A stretch of DNA of 64,000 nt from contig CAJTDD010000001.1 in the NCBI GenBank assembly GCA_910574885.1, positions 62,001 through 126,000 of the forward strand, given 5' to 3'. Made by a program: the position numbers and the translations under genes. Positions 26,807 through 35,322 of the stretch are shown here, piece by piece. Position 1 is the stretch's first letter, and the number at the start of each line of letters is the position of its first letter. Source of the stretch: Lachnospiraceae bacterium. GTDB lineage: Bacteria > Bacillota > Clostridia > Lachnospirales > Lachnospiraceae. Under the pieces are notes generated by a model, which was not told the origin of the DNA, did not search any database, and was given only the letters and a program-made list of their open reading frames with translations.

Positions 26807-26944
26807 ATGAAGCGAGTAGTGGGATTTGCCCTGTTCTGTGTGGCGCTTGGAATGATCCTGGCACTGATTCTTCCGAATCTATTTGTGGCAGTGCTGTGTA
26901 TTATATTATGTATATTGGCAGGATATAATTTATTTTGCTGTTGA
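26807..26944 (+). CDS. 45-residue hydrophobic membrane peptide
   Basis: A short frame begins with ATG six bases after AGGGTGG (26794-26800). It encodes MKRVVGFALFCVALGMILAL, continuing through LPNLFVAVLCIILCILAGYN and ending FCC. Two hydrophobic helices are separated by LPN, with a basic N terminus. It lies 69 bases after gerW and before a strong hairpin, so it is likely the last gene of that operon. No function is known to me. Confidence 0.65.
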   Translation: MKRVVGFALFCVALGMILALILPNLFVAVLCIILCILAGYNLFCC

Positions 26945-26974
26945 GGACGTTATCTATGAGGCAGAATGTCGGGA

Positions 26975-27018
26975 GGGGCTGCATGGGGATGTGAAATTCA
27001 CATTTTCATGCAGCCCTT
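26975..27018. terminator. Long hairpin between convergent operons
   Basis: GGGCTGCATG pairs with CATGCAGCCC, and the inner arms ATGTGAA/TTCACAT also pair, giving a stem of nearly 20 pairs. T content after the stem is modest. It probably terminates the gerW operon and may serve the reverse-strand pair as well. Confidence 0.65.
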
Positions 27019-27075
27019 CAACATAAAATCTACCTTTTTCTTTTTCCTCCTCATCCGGAAAATATTTTTCGTACC

Positions 27076-27696
27076 TTACATTGAGAAGTTTTTTTGGTCT
27101 ATGTATAATCTGAAATTCGCCTCCAAAGCCGTTTCGAGCGCCGGCATCGACGGCATATTCTTTGATGTTTTCAGTAACCTGCTTTTTATATTTGCAAAAG
27201 AAAAAGGAATCTCACAATATTTGATGATATCGGACGCACTGTTGATATGGCATTCTCTGAGGATTGGCTCCGGACAGGTGAAATGGTAGGCGAACTCGTC
27301 GCATTTGTCCGAATCGGCGCAATCATCGGAGAAGAGGAACACGTTGGGATTCTCCTTTAGCCTGCCGGACTTCACAAGATAGATGAGTCTGGCAATTGTC
27401 CAGCGTATGCGGGAACCTGGCAGATTCTCGTCGTACAGGATGATATAATGTCCGGTAGTAGCAGCATACAGGGCCATACCGCTTCCTGCGTTGGAAAAGT
27501 AGTTTTCCGTCAGCCCTTCTTTTCTTGCGACAAACTGCATCGGAAAGATAAATATGGAAGAATTCACAATCCGGCAGAACTCATCGGACAGGACAGGGAG
27601 GCTGTGTTCGTCAAATTCCAGCAGAGCGTCATAAGCCGCAGACACAATGAGTCTGCGCTCTTCATTTGATATCTTTTCTCTTTTGAAAAAACGCAT
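27076..27696 (-). CDS. ImmA/IrrE-like protein lacking the metal motif
   Basis: The 206-residue protein has the ImmA/IrrE layout: a central strand pair (ALYAATTGHYIILYDENLPGSRIRWTIARLIYLV), then DEFAYHFTCPEP in place of the usual EAN-x-FA-x-x-LL-x-P, and a C-terminal segment (IPFSFANIKSRL) that matches the family's end. Where active members have HExxH, this one reads ARLIYL, so zinc peptidase activity is unlikely. It is transcribed after an HTH gene 30 bases upstream. ImmA-type peptidases normally cleave the partner repressor; this copy may instead bind it or sense a signal. Confidence 0.7.
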   Translation of the reverse strand: MRFFKREKISNEERRLIVSAAYDALLEFDEHSLPVLSDEFCRIVNSSIFIFPMQFVARKEGLTENYFSNAGSGMALYAATTGHYIILYDENLPGSRIRWTIARLIYLVKSGRLKENPNVFLFSDDCADSDKCDEFAYHFTCPEPILRECHINSASDIIKYCEIPFSFANIKSRLLKTSKNMPSMPALETALEANFRLYIDQKNFSM

Positions 27697-27726
27697 AATA
27701 GCTCCGTCTGTATGAAATGATATATG

Positions 27727-28152
27727 TTACCTTGCCTTTCTGATATTGAATTTCTGCATGGCACATTCGATTGCGGCGAGATCTTCTGCAGGCAGGGAAG
27801 GCATGGGAACTGTCTGCCGCTTCCTTTCCAGGGCAATCTGGTATTCCCGGTTCAGGATATAGCTTACGGCCGCAGCGCCTTCCGGGGAATATTCAGATAT
27901 AAAACGGTATTTTTCAATCATTGCTTTTTCCGCAGGCGAGTATTCACCGGGGGATGAATCCAAAAGGTAATTGGGCGTGATATCCAGCGCTTTGCAGAGA
28001 AATTCAATGGTAGCGGCATCGGGCCTGTTCTTGTTGTTCTCCCAATCGCTGACAGAATTATGTTTTGCGCCGATTTTTTCTGCAAGCTGCTTCTGCGTGA
28101 GATTTTTGGATTTCCGGGCGTCTTTGATTTTTTCTCCAAATGTCAGATTCAT
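27727..28152 (-). CDS. Cro/CI-family (XRE) transcriptional regulator
   Basis: The 141-residue protein has an N-terminal HTH_3 domain (FGEKIKDARKSKNLTQKQLAEKIGAKHNSVSDWENNKNRPDAATI in outline, residues 5-60) and a C-terminal helical part likely used for dimerisation. It is the first gene of a two-gene reverse operon with the ImmA-like protein. Its own promoter (28175-28203) contains TCGAA-type half-sites and is divergent from ispF. Autoregulation is likely. Confidence 0.9.
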   Translation of the reverse strand: MNLTFGEKIKDARKSKNLTQKQLAEKIGAKHNSVSDWENNKNRPDAATIEFLCKALDITPNYLLDSSPGEYSPAEKAMIEKYRFISEYSPEGAAAVSYILNREYQIALERKRQTVPMPSLPAEDLAAIECAMQKFNIRKAR

Positions 28153-28174
28153 GGTTTCACCTCCTCTTCTAAAT

Positions 28175-28203
28175 AGTATATCATTTTAAATCGAAAAAGT
28201 AAA
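28175..28203 (-). promoter_or_regulatory. Promoter of the HTH/ImmA-like pair
   Basis: On the reverse strand, TTTACT (28198-28203) and TATACT (28175-28180) are 17 bases apart. An AATCGAAA half-site lies in the spacer, as expected for autorepression. Confidence 0.7.
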
Positions 28204-28211
28204 TATAATTA

Positions 28212-28226
28212 TTCGATATAATCGAA
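28212..28226. promoter_or_regulatory. Putative operator for the XRE regulator
   Basis: TTCGAT-ATA-ATCGAA is a perfect inverted repeat between the divergent promoters of the XRE gene and ispF. A related half-site lies in the XRE promoter spacer at 28187-28196. Confidence 0.6.
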
Positions 28227-28240
28227 AGTATAATAAAAAT

Positions 28241-28269
28241 TTGAAATATTGGGAAGAATCATGTAGACT
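28241..28269 (+). promoter_or_regulatory. Promoter of ispF
   Basis: TTGAAA (28241-28246) and TAGACT (28264-28269) are 17 bases apart, 64 bases before ispF. The XRE operator lies just upstream, so the regulator could influence ispF. Confidence 0.6.
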
Positions 28270-28332
28270 AGAAGAAAATACATATGGTATATCCGGCATG
28301 ATTATGATGATATTTAGGAAGGAGAACAGGCA

Positions 28333-28881
28333 ATGAGAGTAGGAATGGGATATGACGTCCACCGTCTGGTGGAGGAGAGGGAATTGATTCTGGGCGGTGT
28401 AAAGATACCGTATGAGAAGGGGCTTTTGGGACATTCGGACGCGGACGTGTTGGTCCACGCAATCATGGATGCATTGCTTGGAGCGGCTGCCCTTGGAGAT
28501 ATAGGGAAGCATTTTCCGGATACAGACCCGAAGTATAAGGGGATTTCCAGTATCCGGCTGCTTTCCCATGTGGGAAAACTGATTGAGGAGCAGTTGTATG
28601 TAATTGGAAACATTGATGCAACCATCATTGCGCAGAAGCCTAAGATGGCGCCTCATATTGAGCAAATGAGGATTAATGTGGCCAAGACTCTTAATCTGGA
28701 TATTAGTCAGGTGAATATCAAGGCGACCACGGAGGAAGGTCTGGGATTTACGGGAAACGGCGAGGGAATCTCGGCGCAGGCAGTGGCTTGTCTGGATAGA
28801 ATCGAGAACTGTAGTTATGCCGTGGGACCTGACGCGGCAAGATGTGAAGGATGCGGCGGATGTCCCCATGCAGGGAAGTAA
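28333..28881 (+). CDS. ispF: 2-C-methyl-D-erythritol 2,4-cyclodiphosphate synthase
   Basis: IspF forms the cyclodiphosphate intermediate of the MEP pathway. Metal ligands are in GYDVHRL and the [30 protein letters not shown] region; [18 protein letters not shown] is the C-terminal signature. The usual protein is about 157 residues. This one has 182, because about 22 extra residues end in [12 protein letters not shown], a Cys/His cluster that looks metal-binding and is not part of the known fold. The downstream GNAT gene starts 55 bases later. Confidence 0.93.
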   Translation: MRVGMGYDVHRLVEERELILGGVKIPYEKGLLGHSDADVLVHAIMDALLGAAALGDIGKHFPDTDPKYKGISSIRLLSHVGKLIEEQLYVIGNIDATIIAQKPKMAPHIEQMRINVAKTLNLDISQVNIKATTEEGLGFTGNGEGISAQAVACLDRIENCSYAVGPDAARCEGCGGCPHAGK

Positions 28882-28936
28882 ATTCGTGGCAGAGGAGAGA
28901 GAACAACGAGTTTGGAGGGCAAGAAGGAGGAAACGA

Positions 28937-29935
28937 ATGGATATCAGGAAATTGGACTTGCCGGAGCATGAAGACAGCCGGCGGCTGTATGAGGAAGTAT
29001 TTTCTGAGGACAGCCAGTCTTTTGTGGATTATTACTATAGGGAGAAGGCTTCGGACAACCAGATCTATGTGGTGGAGGAAGAAGGAGAGATTCGTTCTAT
29101 GCTCCATTTGAATCCATACCGTTTGTATGTGAACGGAAGCGGGAAGGATGTGAATTATATCGTTGCGGTTGCTACGCAAAAGGAGTACCGTAAGCGGGGG
29201 TATATGGCGTCTCTTTTGAAGCGGGCGCTTAGGGATATGTATCAGGCGGGGGAGTCTTTTACGTTCCTGATGCCAGCCTCGGAGAGTATCTACCTGCCTT
29301 TTGATTTCAGGACTGTGTATGAGCAGTCCGGGAAGTTCTGTCGCAAGGAGGATGAGGAGATTCCCGGTATTGAGATTACGGATGCAAAAGAGCAGGACTG
29401 CCTCGAGCTTGCAGCGTCTGCCAACCGGCATCTGGCAGAGCAGTATCAGGTATTCGCCGTCCGGGATGAGGCGTATTACAGGAGGCTGATACACGAATAT
29501 GAAAGCGACGGCGGAAAACTCAAAGTTTACCGCCAAAACGGGGAAATCATCGACTGTCGGGGATATTTCCCGGAGGAGGACGGAGAGTGCCCTAAGATTA
29601 TGGTGAGGATTGTGGATGTTAGGCGGATGTTGATGGCCCTTAGGCTCCGGTCGCTGATGGGAGTCTGCTTCTGTGTGACGGACCCGGTGGTGGAGGAGAA
29701 CAATCGGTGCGTGACGCTTACCGGGACAGAATTTTCCGGTGTGATGCTGATGGACGGGAAGCGGGAGAACGCGGAAGGGACGATTGGTATTGCTCCGCTT
29801 GCAAGCCTTATCTTCGGCGCAAAGACAGTGGAGGAGGTCTGTATGGAAGAGGGGGTTGAGATGTCCGGGCGGATGAAGGGAGAACTTGAAAAGTGGATTC
29901 CTCTGTCCGGGATTTATTTAAACGAGACTGTATAA
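28937..29935 (+). CDS. GNAT-family N-acetyltransferase (Eis-like)
   Basis: The 332-residue protein has an N-terminal GNAT domain with the acetyl-CoA loop VAVATQKEYRKRGYMASLLKRAL (about residues 80-103). A second acetyltransferase-like half and a C-terminal SCP2-like sterol-carrier fold follow, an architecture typical of Eis-type enzymes. The substrate is unknown; Eis relatives acetylate amines, including aminoglycosides. ATG 28937 is six bases after AAGGAGG. A longer frame overlapping ispF lacks a ribosome site. Confidence 0.82.
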   Translation: MDIRKLDLPEHEDSRRLYEEVFSEDSQSFVDYYYREKASDNQIYVVEEEGEIRSMLHLNPYRLYVNGSGKDVNYIVAVATQKEYRKRGYMASLLKRALRDMYQAGESFTFLMPASESIYLPFDFRTVYEQSGKFCRKEDEEIPGIEITDAKEQDCLELAASANRHLAEQYQVFAVRDEAYYRRLIHEYESDGGKLKVYRQNGEIIDCRGYFPEEDGECPKIMVRIVDVRRMLMALRLRSLMGVCFCVTDPVVEENNRCVTLTGTEFSGVMLMDGKRENAEGTIGIAPLASLIFGAKTVEEVCMEEGVEMSGRMKGELEKWIPLSGIYLNETV

Positions 29936-29951
29936 ATCATTTCTTTTAGAT

Positions 29952-29990
29952 GGGATGCCGGGGAAACAGGTTTTATTTCCTTGGTATCCC
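29952..29990 (+). terminator. Probable terminator after the GNAT gene
   Basis: GGGATGCC pairs with GGTATCCC, extended inward by GGGGAAA/TTTCCTT. The following tract is only moderately T-rich. Confidence 0.6.
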
Positions 29991-30101
29991 TTCATGATTT
30001 CTTTAGAATATCTTTCGTTTTTCATACCATCCATCTTAATATTTTTTGGGTATGATGTATAACATCAAGAGGAAACCTGAGAAACAAAGGAGGAGATGAC
30101 G

Positions 30102-30611
30102 ATGTCAGTTCAGGCGCTTACGCAGTATTTTACAGAGTATGGAGCTATATTCGTGTTCGTGATTGTTTTGTTAGAATATATGAACCTTCCGGGATTTCCG
30201 GCCGGGGTCATTATGCCTTTGGCAGGAATATGGGCGTCAAAGGGCGCGATTAGTTTCCCGGTGGTAATGCTTTTGTCGGTGGCGGCGGGAGTGCTTGGAA
30301 GCTGGATCTTGTATTTCCTTGGAAGGCTTGGGGGCGATGCGTTCTTCCGGTTTTATGTTAAGAAGTTCCCACGGCAGAAAGGGCTGATTGAGAAGAACTT
30401 AGAGGCGCTGCGAAGGAGAGGGGCGGTAGGCGTGTTCATCGGGAAATTGGTGCCGATGATGCGGACGTTGATTTCCATCCCGGCTGGGATGATTTCCATG
30501 GGCTTCGGAAGGTATACGGTAAGCTCGGCATTAGGAGTCCTAATCTGGAATACGGTTTTTATCGGGGCCGGGTATTTCATGGGAGACGCGGTCTTTGAGG
30601 TATTTGCGTAG
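30102..30611 (+). CDS. DedA family membrane protein
   Basis: The 169-residue protein has about four membrane helices and DedA motifs: EYMNLPGFPAGVIMPLAG near the N terminus and FIGKLVPMMRTLISIPAGMISM centrally (the G-x-x-x-P-x-x-R motif). DedA/VTT proteins are linked to lipid carrier flipping and membrane homeostasis. The start at 30102 is used because AAAGGAGGAG would be too close to ATG 30096. It is followed by an acyltransferase-like gene, consistent with a membrane-lipid theme. Confidence 0.85.
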   Translation: MSVQALTQYFTEYGAIFVFVIVLLEYMNLPGFPAGVIMPLAGIWASKGAISFPVVMLLSVAAGVLGSWILYFLGRLGGDAFFRFYVKKFPRQKGLIEKNLEALRRRGAVGVFIGKLVPMMRTLISIPAGMISMGFGRYTVSSALGVLIWNTVFIGAGYFMGDAVFEVFA

Positions 30612-30663
30612 AGTGAAACACAGGGAGTACAAGATATTTTGTGGAATTATGGAGGGATGGAGA

Positions 30664-31359
30664 ATGGAAGAAAGGACGAAAGGGACGAATATCTGGAGGC
30701 GTCTTTCTTACGGATATTTGAAATTATTAGAAAAAACGGTACGGATTGAGTGGCAGCAGCCGGAATGTTATAGGGGCCACAATGTGATAGGATTCTGGCA
30801 TGAGGATAGTTTTGCAATGAATCTGGCGCTTAGGGCCATGGAAAGGGATGCTGCGGTTTCCGTCCTGGTCACGCCGGATGAACAGGGACAGTATTTCCAG
30901 TATCTTCTGGAACGTCTGGGTAAGGACGCGGTCAGGATCGGGTATGGGTTCTGCAACGCCGGTACGCTAAAGGATATTCTGGAATCTTTGCGGGATAACA
31001 AAAGGAGCGTGGCGATTGCGATGGACGGGCCGTTTGGTCCGAGGCATATTCCTAAGAAACTGACGTACTTCCTTTCAGAGAAGAGCCAGACAGAGCTTTT
31101 GGGCGTTACGGTGTCCTATTCAAGGGCTGTTTCCCTGTCCGGACAGTGGGACCACTGCCATATACCGCTGCCGTTTTCAAAGATTACGGTGCGGCTCGAT
31201 AATTATGGGGTGGCAGCATGCCAGTACCCGCCGCGGATTCGGTTATACCAAGATGAGAAGAAATGTAGTATAATGTCAACGGACAATCTGTTGACGCAGC
31301 GGGGAACCGTTCTGGAAGAAATGTCAACGCAGATTGCAGGGCAGAGGCAGTTGATGTGA
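30664..31359 (+). CDS. DUF374 lysophospholipid acyltransferase-like protein
   Basis: The 231-residue protein belongs to the LPLAT/DUF374 group. VIGFWHEDSFA supplies the active-site-type His, and SVAIAMDGPFGPRHIPKK is the DGPRGP-like family motif. These proteins are relatives of KDO transferase and lipid A acyltransferase folds; the acceptor in Gram-positives is unknown. The start is placed at ATG 30664 after GGAGGGATGG. It lies between the DedA gene and a two-component system. Confidence 0.8.
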   Translation: MEERTKGTNIWRRLSYGYLKLLEKTVRIEWQQPECYRGHNVIGFWHEDSFAMNLALRAMERDAAVSVLVTPDEQGQYFQYLLERLGKDAVRIGYGFCNAGTLKDILESLRDNKRSVAIAMDGPFGPRHIPKKLTYFLSEKSQTELLGVTVSYSRAVSLSGQWDHCHIPLPFSKITVRLDNYGVAACQYPPRIRLYQDEKKCSIMSTDNLLTQRGTVLEEMSTQIAGQRQLM

Positions 31360-31411
31360 GCGATAGCCGCTTTGCCGGAAGATTTTACGACATAGAAAGG
31401 GATAAGCAGGG

Positions 31412-32128
31412 ATGGAGAGTAAGCAGATTAATCATGTGTTAATTGTGGAGGACGACAAGGAAATCCGCGAGGGCGTGGAGATATACCTGAGGAGCCAGGG
31501 ATACGAGGTATTTCAGGCGGCGGACGGGGTGGAGGGCCTTTCAGTCATCGAGCGGGAGGAGATTCATCTTGCAATCGTGGATGTGATGATGCCAAGGATG
31601 GATGGAATTCAGATGACCATCAAGCTCAGGGAAAAGCATGACTTCCCGGTCATCTTCCTGTCTGCCAAGTCGGAGGAGGTGGATAAGATACTGGGGCTGA
31701 ATATGGGGGCGGACGACTATGTGACGAAGCCCTTTACCCCGATGGAACTGCTGGCAAGGGTGAACTCCCAGATGCGCAGATACCGGAAATTCCTGGAGAA
31801 GCTGGGAGACAAGGATAAGGGAGCCAATGTCCATACCATCGGGGGACTGGAAATCAACGAGGACTCTGTGGAGGCGCTCGTTGACGGGGAGCCGGTGAAG
31901 CTGACTCCGATTGAGTACAAGATATTGTTGCTGCTGATGAAGAACCCGGGAAGGGTATTCTCGGCAGAAGAGATTTATGAGCGGGTCTGGAATGAGCGGG
32001 CGGTCAATACGGATACCATCATGGTTCATGTGAGAAATATTCGTGAAAAGATTGAGATCAATCCGAAAGACCCAAAATATTTAAAGGTGGTGTGGGGCGT
32101 TGGGTACAAGATTGAAAAGCAGCCGTAA
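31412..32128 (+). CDS. OmpR/PhoB-family response regulator
   Basis: The 238-residue protein has a receiver domain (acidic pocket in VEDDKE, phospho-acceptor Asp in AIVDVMMPRMDG, conserved Lys in VTKPFTP) and a C-terminal winged helix (about 140-235, ending VWGVGYKIEK). The kinase gene overlaps its 3' end by 29 bases. Resemblance is to VanR-like regulators of envelope stress or glycopeptide response; the actual regulon is not evident. Confidence 0.93.
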   Translation: MESKQINHVLIVEDDKEIREGVEIYLRSQGYEVFQAADGVEGLSVIEREEIHLAIVDVMMPRMDGIQMTIKLREKHDFPVIFLSAKSEEVDKILGLNMGADDYVTKPFTPMELLARVNSQMRRYRKFLEKLGDKDKGANVHTIGGLEINEDSVEALVDGEPVKLTPIEYKILLLLMKNPGRVFSAEEIYERVWNERAVNTDTIMVHVRNIREKIEINPKDPKYLKVVWGVGYKIEKQP

Positions 32129-34211
32129 AATTACGGTCATATTGGTTCTGGTGTCTATTCTGATACCGGCAGTCTGCATGATGAACCAGTATTGGAACTG
32201 GTATGTGAGTTCGGAGTCGGTAGAGGAAGATGTGGCTCATGACATGGCGGTGTCAGAGGAGTTCCTAAGGACATTTCTGGATGCAGGATATATCCTTTAC
32301 AACTTGGAGAATGGGGCGGATAAGGATTTGGAGAAAGTGAAGGCTGCCCTGCGGCAGAACGGTGGGAAGATGTCTGACTATGAAAGGCTCTACCCGTTCC
32401 TTGACTACCGTGTGAAGGACGAGGATAACAAGGATGTGGCCAAGAGTACTGCGGACTCTGAAAAGACCGTGTCGGAGAGCAATCTGTCTTCTTTTGCCCT
32501 GGGGATCGTGATTACCTATGATAAATATGGAGACATTGACGTTCAGATCAAGGAAGGGGAGTATAAGGCAGAGCAGAGTGTCGCATTCCGGGAGGTCATC
32601 AATGGGTATGACAATACGGACTGGAAGACAGAAGTTTATGTGGAAGTCGAAGATACGTTTTATGGGGGCGAAGAGGCATATGAGGGAGAAGTGGAGACGA
32701 TTCGGCTGGAGAAGCCTAAGAACCGGACCTACATTTTTGCAATGACTGAGGACAATTTGCGGTCTTATATTAACGGTTATGGTTATACAGGATATTATGC
32801 CACAGGCTCGATGAACAATTCTGTGATTATTATGGTCCTGGTGGTGGCGCTTCTTGCGTGGCTGCTCCCTGTGCTTCCGGTATGGCGTCAGGAAGACTTG
32901 CGTATCTTACGCGTTCCTTTGGAGGTCGTGGTTATTGTATTTAGCGCTGTGATGGGGATTCTTGATAATAATCTGTGGTGGATGGCCAACAGGGCCATGG
33001 GGATTCCGGATTTCATTGATTTTCTCATATGGACGGCTGTATTTTCCGTTACGTTTTGGGCGGCAGCATGCGTAAGGCAGGTGTATACATTGGGAGCATT
33101 CACATATTTCAAAGAGAGGACACTCTGTGTCAAATACTGGAAGTATATCTGCCAGGGATGGAGATATACTTCCAGGAAGGTGAAGGAGTGGATTCATCAG
33201 TGTTATTGTTTGATAGACCGGATTGATTTGAGTGAGAGGAATAACTGGGCTATTTTTAAGATTGTGGCGGTCAATTTTATTGTTCTGGCTTTTATCTGTA
33301 CCATGTGGGTCGGTGGGATTTTGATTTTCCTGCTGGCGGCCTATTCCTTCCTTCTGTTCTGCCTGCTTAGGAAGTATTTTAATGAACTTAGGGAGAAGTA
33401 CAGGGTCATGCTGAAAGCGACCGGGGAGATTGCAAAAGGGAACTTAGATGTGGAGATTACGGAGGATTTGGGGATATTCAGCCCATTCAAGCAGGAAATC
33501 CAGAAGATTCAGACGGGGTTTAAGAAGGCTGTGGACGAGGAGGTCAAGAGCCAGCGCATGAAGACAGAGCTGATTACCAATGTCTCCCACGACTTGAAGA
33601 CTCCTCTGACGGCAATCATTACGTATGTAAACCTGCTGAAGGATGAGAAAGAGGATGAGAAGCGCAAGAATTATATTGAGGTGCTTGAACGTAAATCCCT
33701 GCGGCTTAAAGTCCTGATTGAGGATTTGTTCGAGGTCAGCAAGGCGAGCAGCCGGAACGTGACATTGAATATTGTGGACGTAGACGTGGTGAATCTGTTC
33801 AAACAGGTGAAGCTGGAGCTGGAGGATAAGATTGCAGGGTCGGATCTGGATTTTCGATGCAGTTATCCCAAGGAGAAGGTGTCAGCGCTTCTTGACAGCC
33901 AGAAGACGTACCGGGTATTCGAGAATCTTCTTGTGAATATTATAAAGTATGCCATGCCTCATACCCGGGTCTATATTGAGATTGTGCGGGAGGGGGAAGA
34001 GGCCGTTGTCAGGATGAAGAATGTGTCGGCGGCGGAGCTTGATTTCAACACTGAGGAGATTACGGAGCGGTTCGTGCGAGGGGACGCCTCGAGGAATACG
34101 GAAGGCTCCGGGCTTGGGCTTGCCATTGTGAAGAGCTTCGTGGAACTGCAGAAAGGGAAGTTCAAGATCGAGACGGAGGCAGATTTGTTCAAGGTGGAAG
34201 TGAGGTTCTAA
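32100..34211 (+). CDS. Membrane sensor histidine kinase
   Basis: The 703-residue kinase has an N-terminal helix (about 12-30), an extracellular sensor region to about 235, then several helices (about 240-330 and 385-420). The HisKA box is TNVSHDLKTPLTAIITYVN and the ATPase domain carries NLLVNIIKYAM and GSGLGLAIVKSF. The multi-helix middle is unusual for a simple VanS-type kinase. TTG 32100 is used, nine bases after AAGGTGG; an alternative TTG lies 12 bases later. It partners the overlapping response regulator. Confidence 0.92.
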   Translation: MGTRLKSSRKITVILVLVSILIPAVCMMNQYWNWYVSSESVEEDVAHDMAVSEEFLRTFLDAGYILYNLENGADKDLEKVKAALRQNGGKMSDYERLYPFLDYRVKDEDNKDVAKSTADSEKTVSESNLSSFALGIVITYDKYGDIDVQIKEGEYKAEQSVAFREVINGYDNTDWKTEVYVEVEDTFYGGEEAYEGEVETIRLEKPKNRTYIFAMTEDNLRSYINGYGYTGYYATGSMNNSVIIMVLVVALLAWLLPVLPVWRQEDLRILRVPLEVVVIVFSAVMGILDNNLWWMANRAMGIPDFIDFLIWTAVFSVTFWAAACVRQVYTLGAFTYFKERTLCVKYWKYICQGWRYTSRKVKEWIHQCYCLIDRIDLSERNNWAIFKIVAVNFIVLAFICTMWVGGILIFLLAAYSFLLFCLLRKYFNELREKYRVMLKATGEIAKGNLDVEITEDLGIFSPFKQEIQKIQTGFKKAVDEEVKSQRMKTELITNVSHDLKTPLTAIITYVNLLKDEKEDEKRKNYIEVLERKSLRLKVLIEDLFEVSKASSRNVTLNIVDVDVVNLFKQVKLELEDKIAGSDLDFRCSYPKEKVSALLDSQKTYRVFENLLVNIIKYAMPHTRVYIEIVREGEEAVVRMKNVSAAELDFNTEEITERFVRGDASRNTEGSGLGLAIVKSFVELQKGKFKIETEADLFKVEVRF

Positions 34212-34406
34212 AAATAAGGGATGCGGCATTTCCAAACCATTAGGCATCGTATCACCTCCTAAGAATCTGTATGTGTAATAGAAAATTTAAGCTGTAAAGA
34301 AAGAACTGTCTATAGTATACTTAGAAATATGAAAAATAGCAATAATAAGTCTGTATACAAAAGTAATTTTATGCTACAATCAAAAGAAAGGGAAGGATGT
34401 GAGCGT

Positions 34407-34967
34407 ATGGGACTGGCAGAGACGGAGAGAAGGAAAGATGAAAAAATTAACGGGGTGATTTATGACATGTCGCCTGCGCCGGGATATCGGCATGGAATTA
34501 TCAACAGCAATATTCATACAATAATTAAGCAGGGGTTAAAAGACAGTATCTGTCTTGTGACGATTGAGAATCTGGATTTTAGATACCATCCGGAGATAAA
34601 TGATGATTATGTATGCCCGGATATCATGTTAATCTGCGACCGGAAGCATCTAAAGGGAGGGACTTACAGCGGAGTGCCGAAGTTTATCGCAGAGACCTTG
34701 AGCCACTCAACCGCGAAGAGGGATAAGACGGAGAAGAAGGATATCTATGAGAAAGCCGGCGTGGAAGAATACTGGATTATTTCGCCCCAGGGGAAATCCG
34801 TTGACATCTACTATCTGGAAGAAGAAAAATATTGCTTAATGAACAGTTATATGCTGGAGGAGGATAAAGAAGACGAGGATTATAATGCTCAGACGGAGAT
34901 TAGCCTGAGGGCGTTCCCCCATATTAAAATGACTTTGGCGGAAATCTTTGAAGGTGTTGACCTGTAA
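34407..34967 (+). CDS. Uma2/PD-(D/E)XK family putative nuclease
   Basis: The 186-residue protein matches the Uma2 (DUF820) family: EINGVIYDMSPAPGYRHGIINSNI at the start, then YVCPDIMLI, PKFIAETLSHSTAKRDKTEKKDIYEKAGVEEYWII. The Asp and Glu-x-x-x-S residues form the restriction-endonuclease-like core. Members are often numerous in genomes and have no agreed function. A TG-extended TACAAT (34371-34379) upstream suggests a promoter, so the ATG at 34407 is preferred over earlier codons. Confidence 0.82.
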   Translation: MGLAETERRKDEKINGVIYDMSPAPGYRHGIINSNIHTIIKQGLKDSICLVTIENLDFRYHPEINDDYVCPDIMLICDRKHLKGGTYSGVPKFIAETLSHSTAKRDKTEKKDIYEKAGVEEYWIISPQGKSVDIYYLEEEKYCLMNSYMLEEDKEDEDYNAQTEISLRAFPHIKMTLAEIFEGVDL

Positions 34968-34975
34968 GAATCTGA

Positions 34976-35004
34976 TTGACAAATTCTCTGATTTCGCATA
35001 TGAT
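34976..35004 (+). promoter_or_regulatory. Promoter of the cysE-cysS T-box operon
   Basis: A perfect TTGACA (34976-34981) and TATGAT (34999-35004) are 17 bases apart, just ahead of the T-box leader. Confidence 0.75.
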
Positions 35005-35011
35005 ATAACGT

Positions 35012-35297
35012 ACATGGAATACATGAAAAAGACATAGAACGGAAAGAGTAGCAGATTGTGAATCCAAAAGAGAGAAGCTGCCATCGGCTGAAAGCAGCTT
35101 TGGAAAGAGGGTCTGTGAAGTGCATCCGGGAGTCGGTTCGGTGAAAGGAAGCAAAAAGAGTTCGGTAGCCGGGTACGGGATTACACACGTTACGTGTATT
35201 TGAGTGGAGGACGTATTCAATAACGGCTCTCTACAAGAGTGGAACCGCGGAGTAATGCTTCGTCTCTTGATGTTGATTGGGAGACGGAGTTTTTTTA
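35012..35297 (+). promoter_or_regulatory. T-box leader, cysteine specifier
   Basis: The leader carries the conserved stem I element AGAGAG (35073-35078). A candidate specifier TGC (Cys) occurs within GTGAAGTGCATCC. A stem III-like hairpin (ACACGTTACGTGT) follows, then the T-box sequence GAGTGGAACCGCGG (35237-35250), which can pair with the free CCA end of uncharged tRNA-Cys. The terminator CGTCTC/GAGACG with a T-tract closes it (35258-35297). Uncharged tRNA-Cys should allow read-through into cysE-cysS. The specifier assignment fits the downstream genes; the full fold was not computed. Confidence 0.9.
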
Positions 35298-35322
35298 TGC
35301 GCAGACCCGTGCAGAGGAAATG
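35298..35322 (+). repeat. Post-terminator repeat, copy 2
   Basis: The 19-mer TGCGCAGACCCGTGCAGAG begins just after the T-box terminator's T-tract and continues GAAAT, as in copy 3. It therefore lies between the terminator and the cysE ribosome site, inside the read-through transcript. Confidence 0.8.

Noticed and set aside
33882-34247. 121-codon reverse-strand frame with a perfect ribosome site
   Set aside because: Nearly all of it is antisense to the kinase's conserved ATPase domain; only its first dozen codons lie outside, so it is treated as a remnant start.
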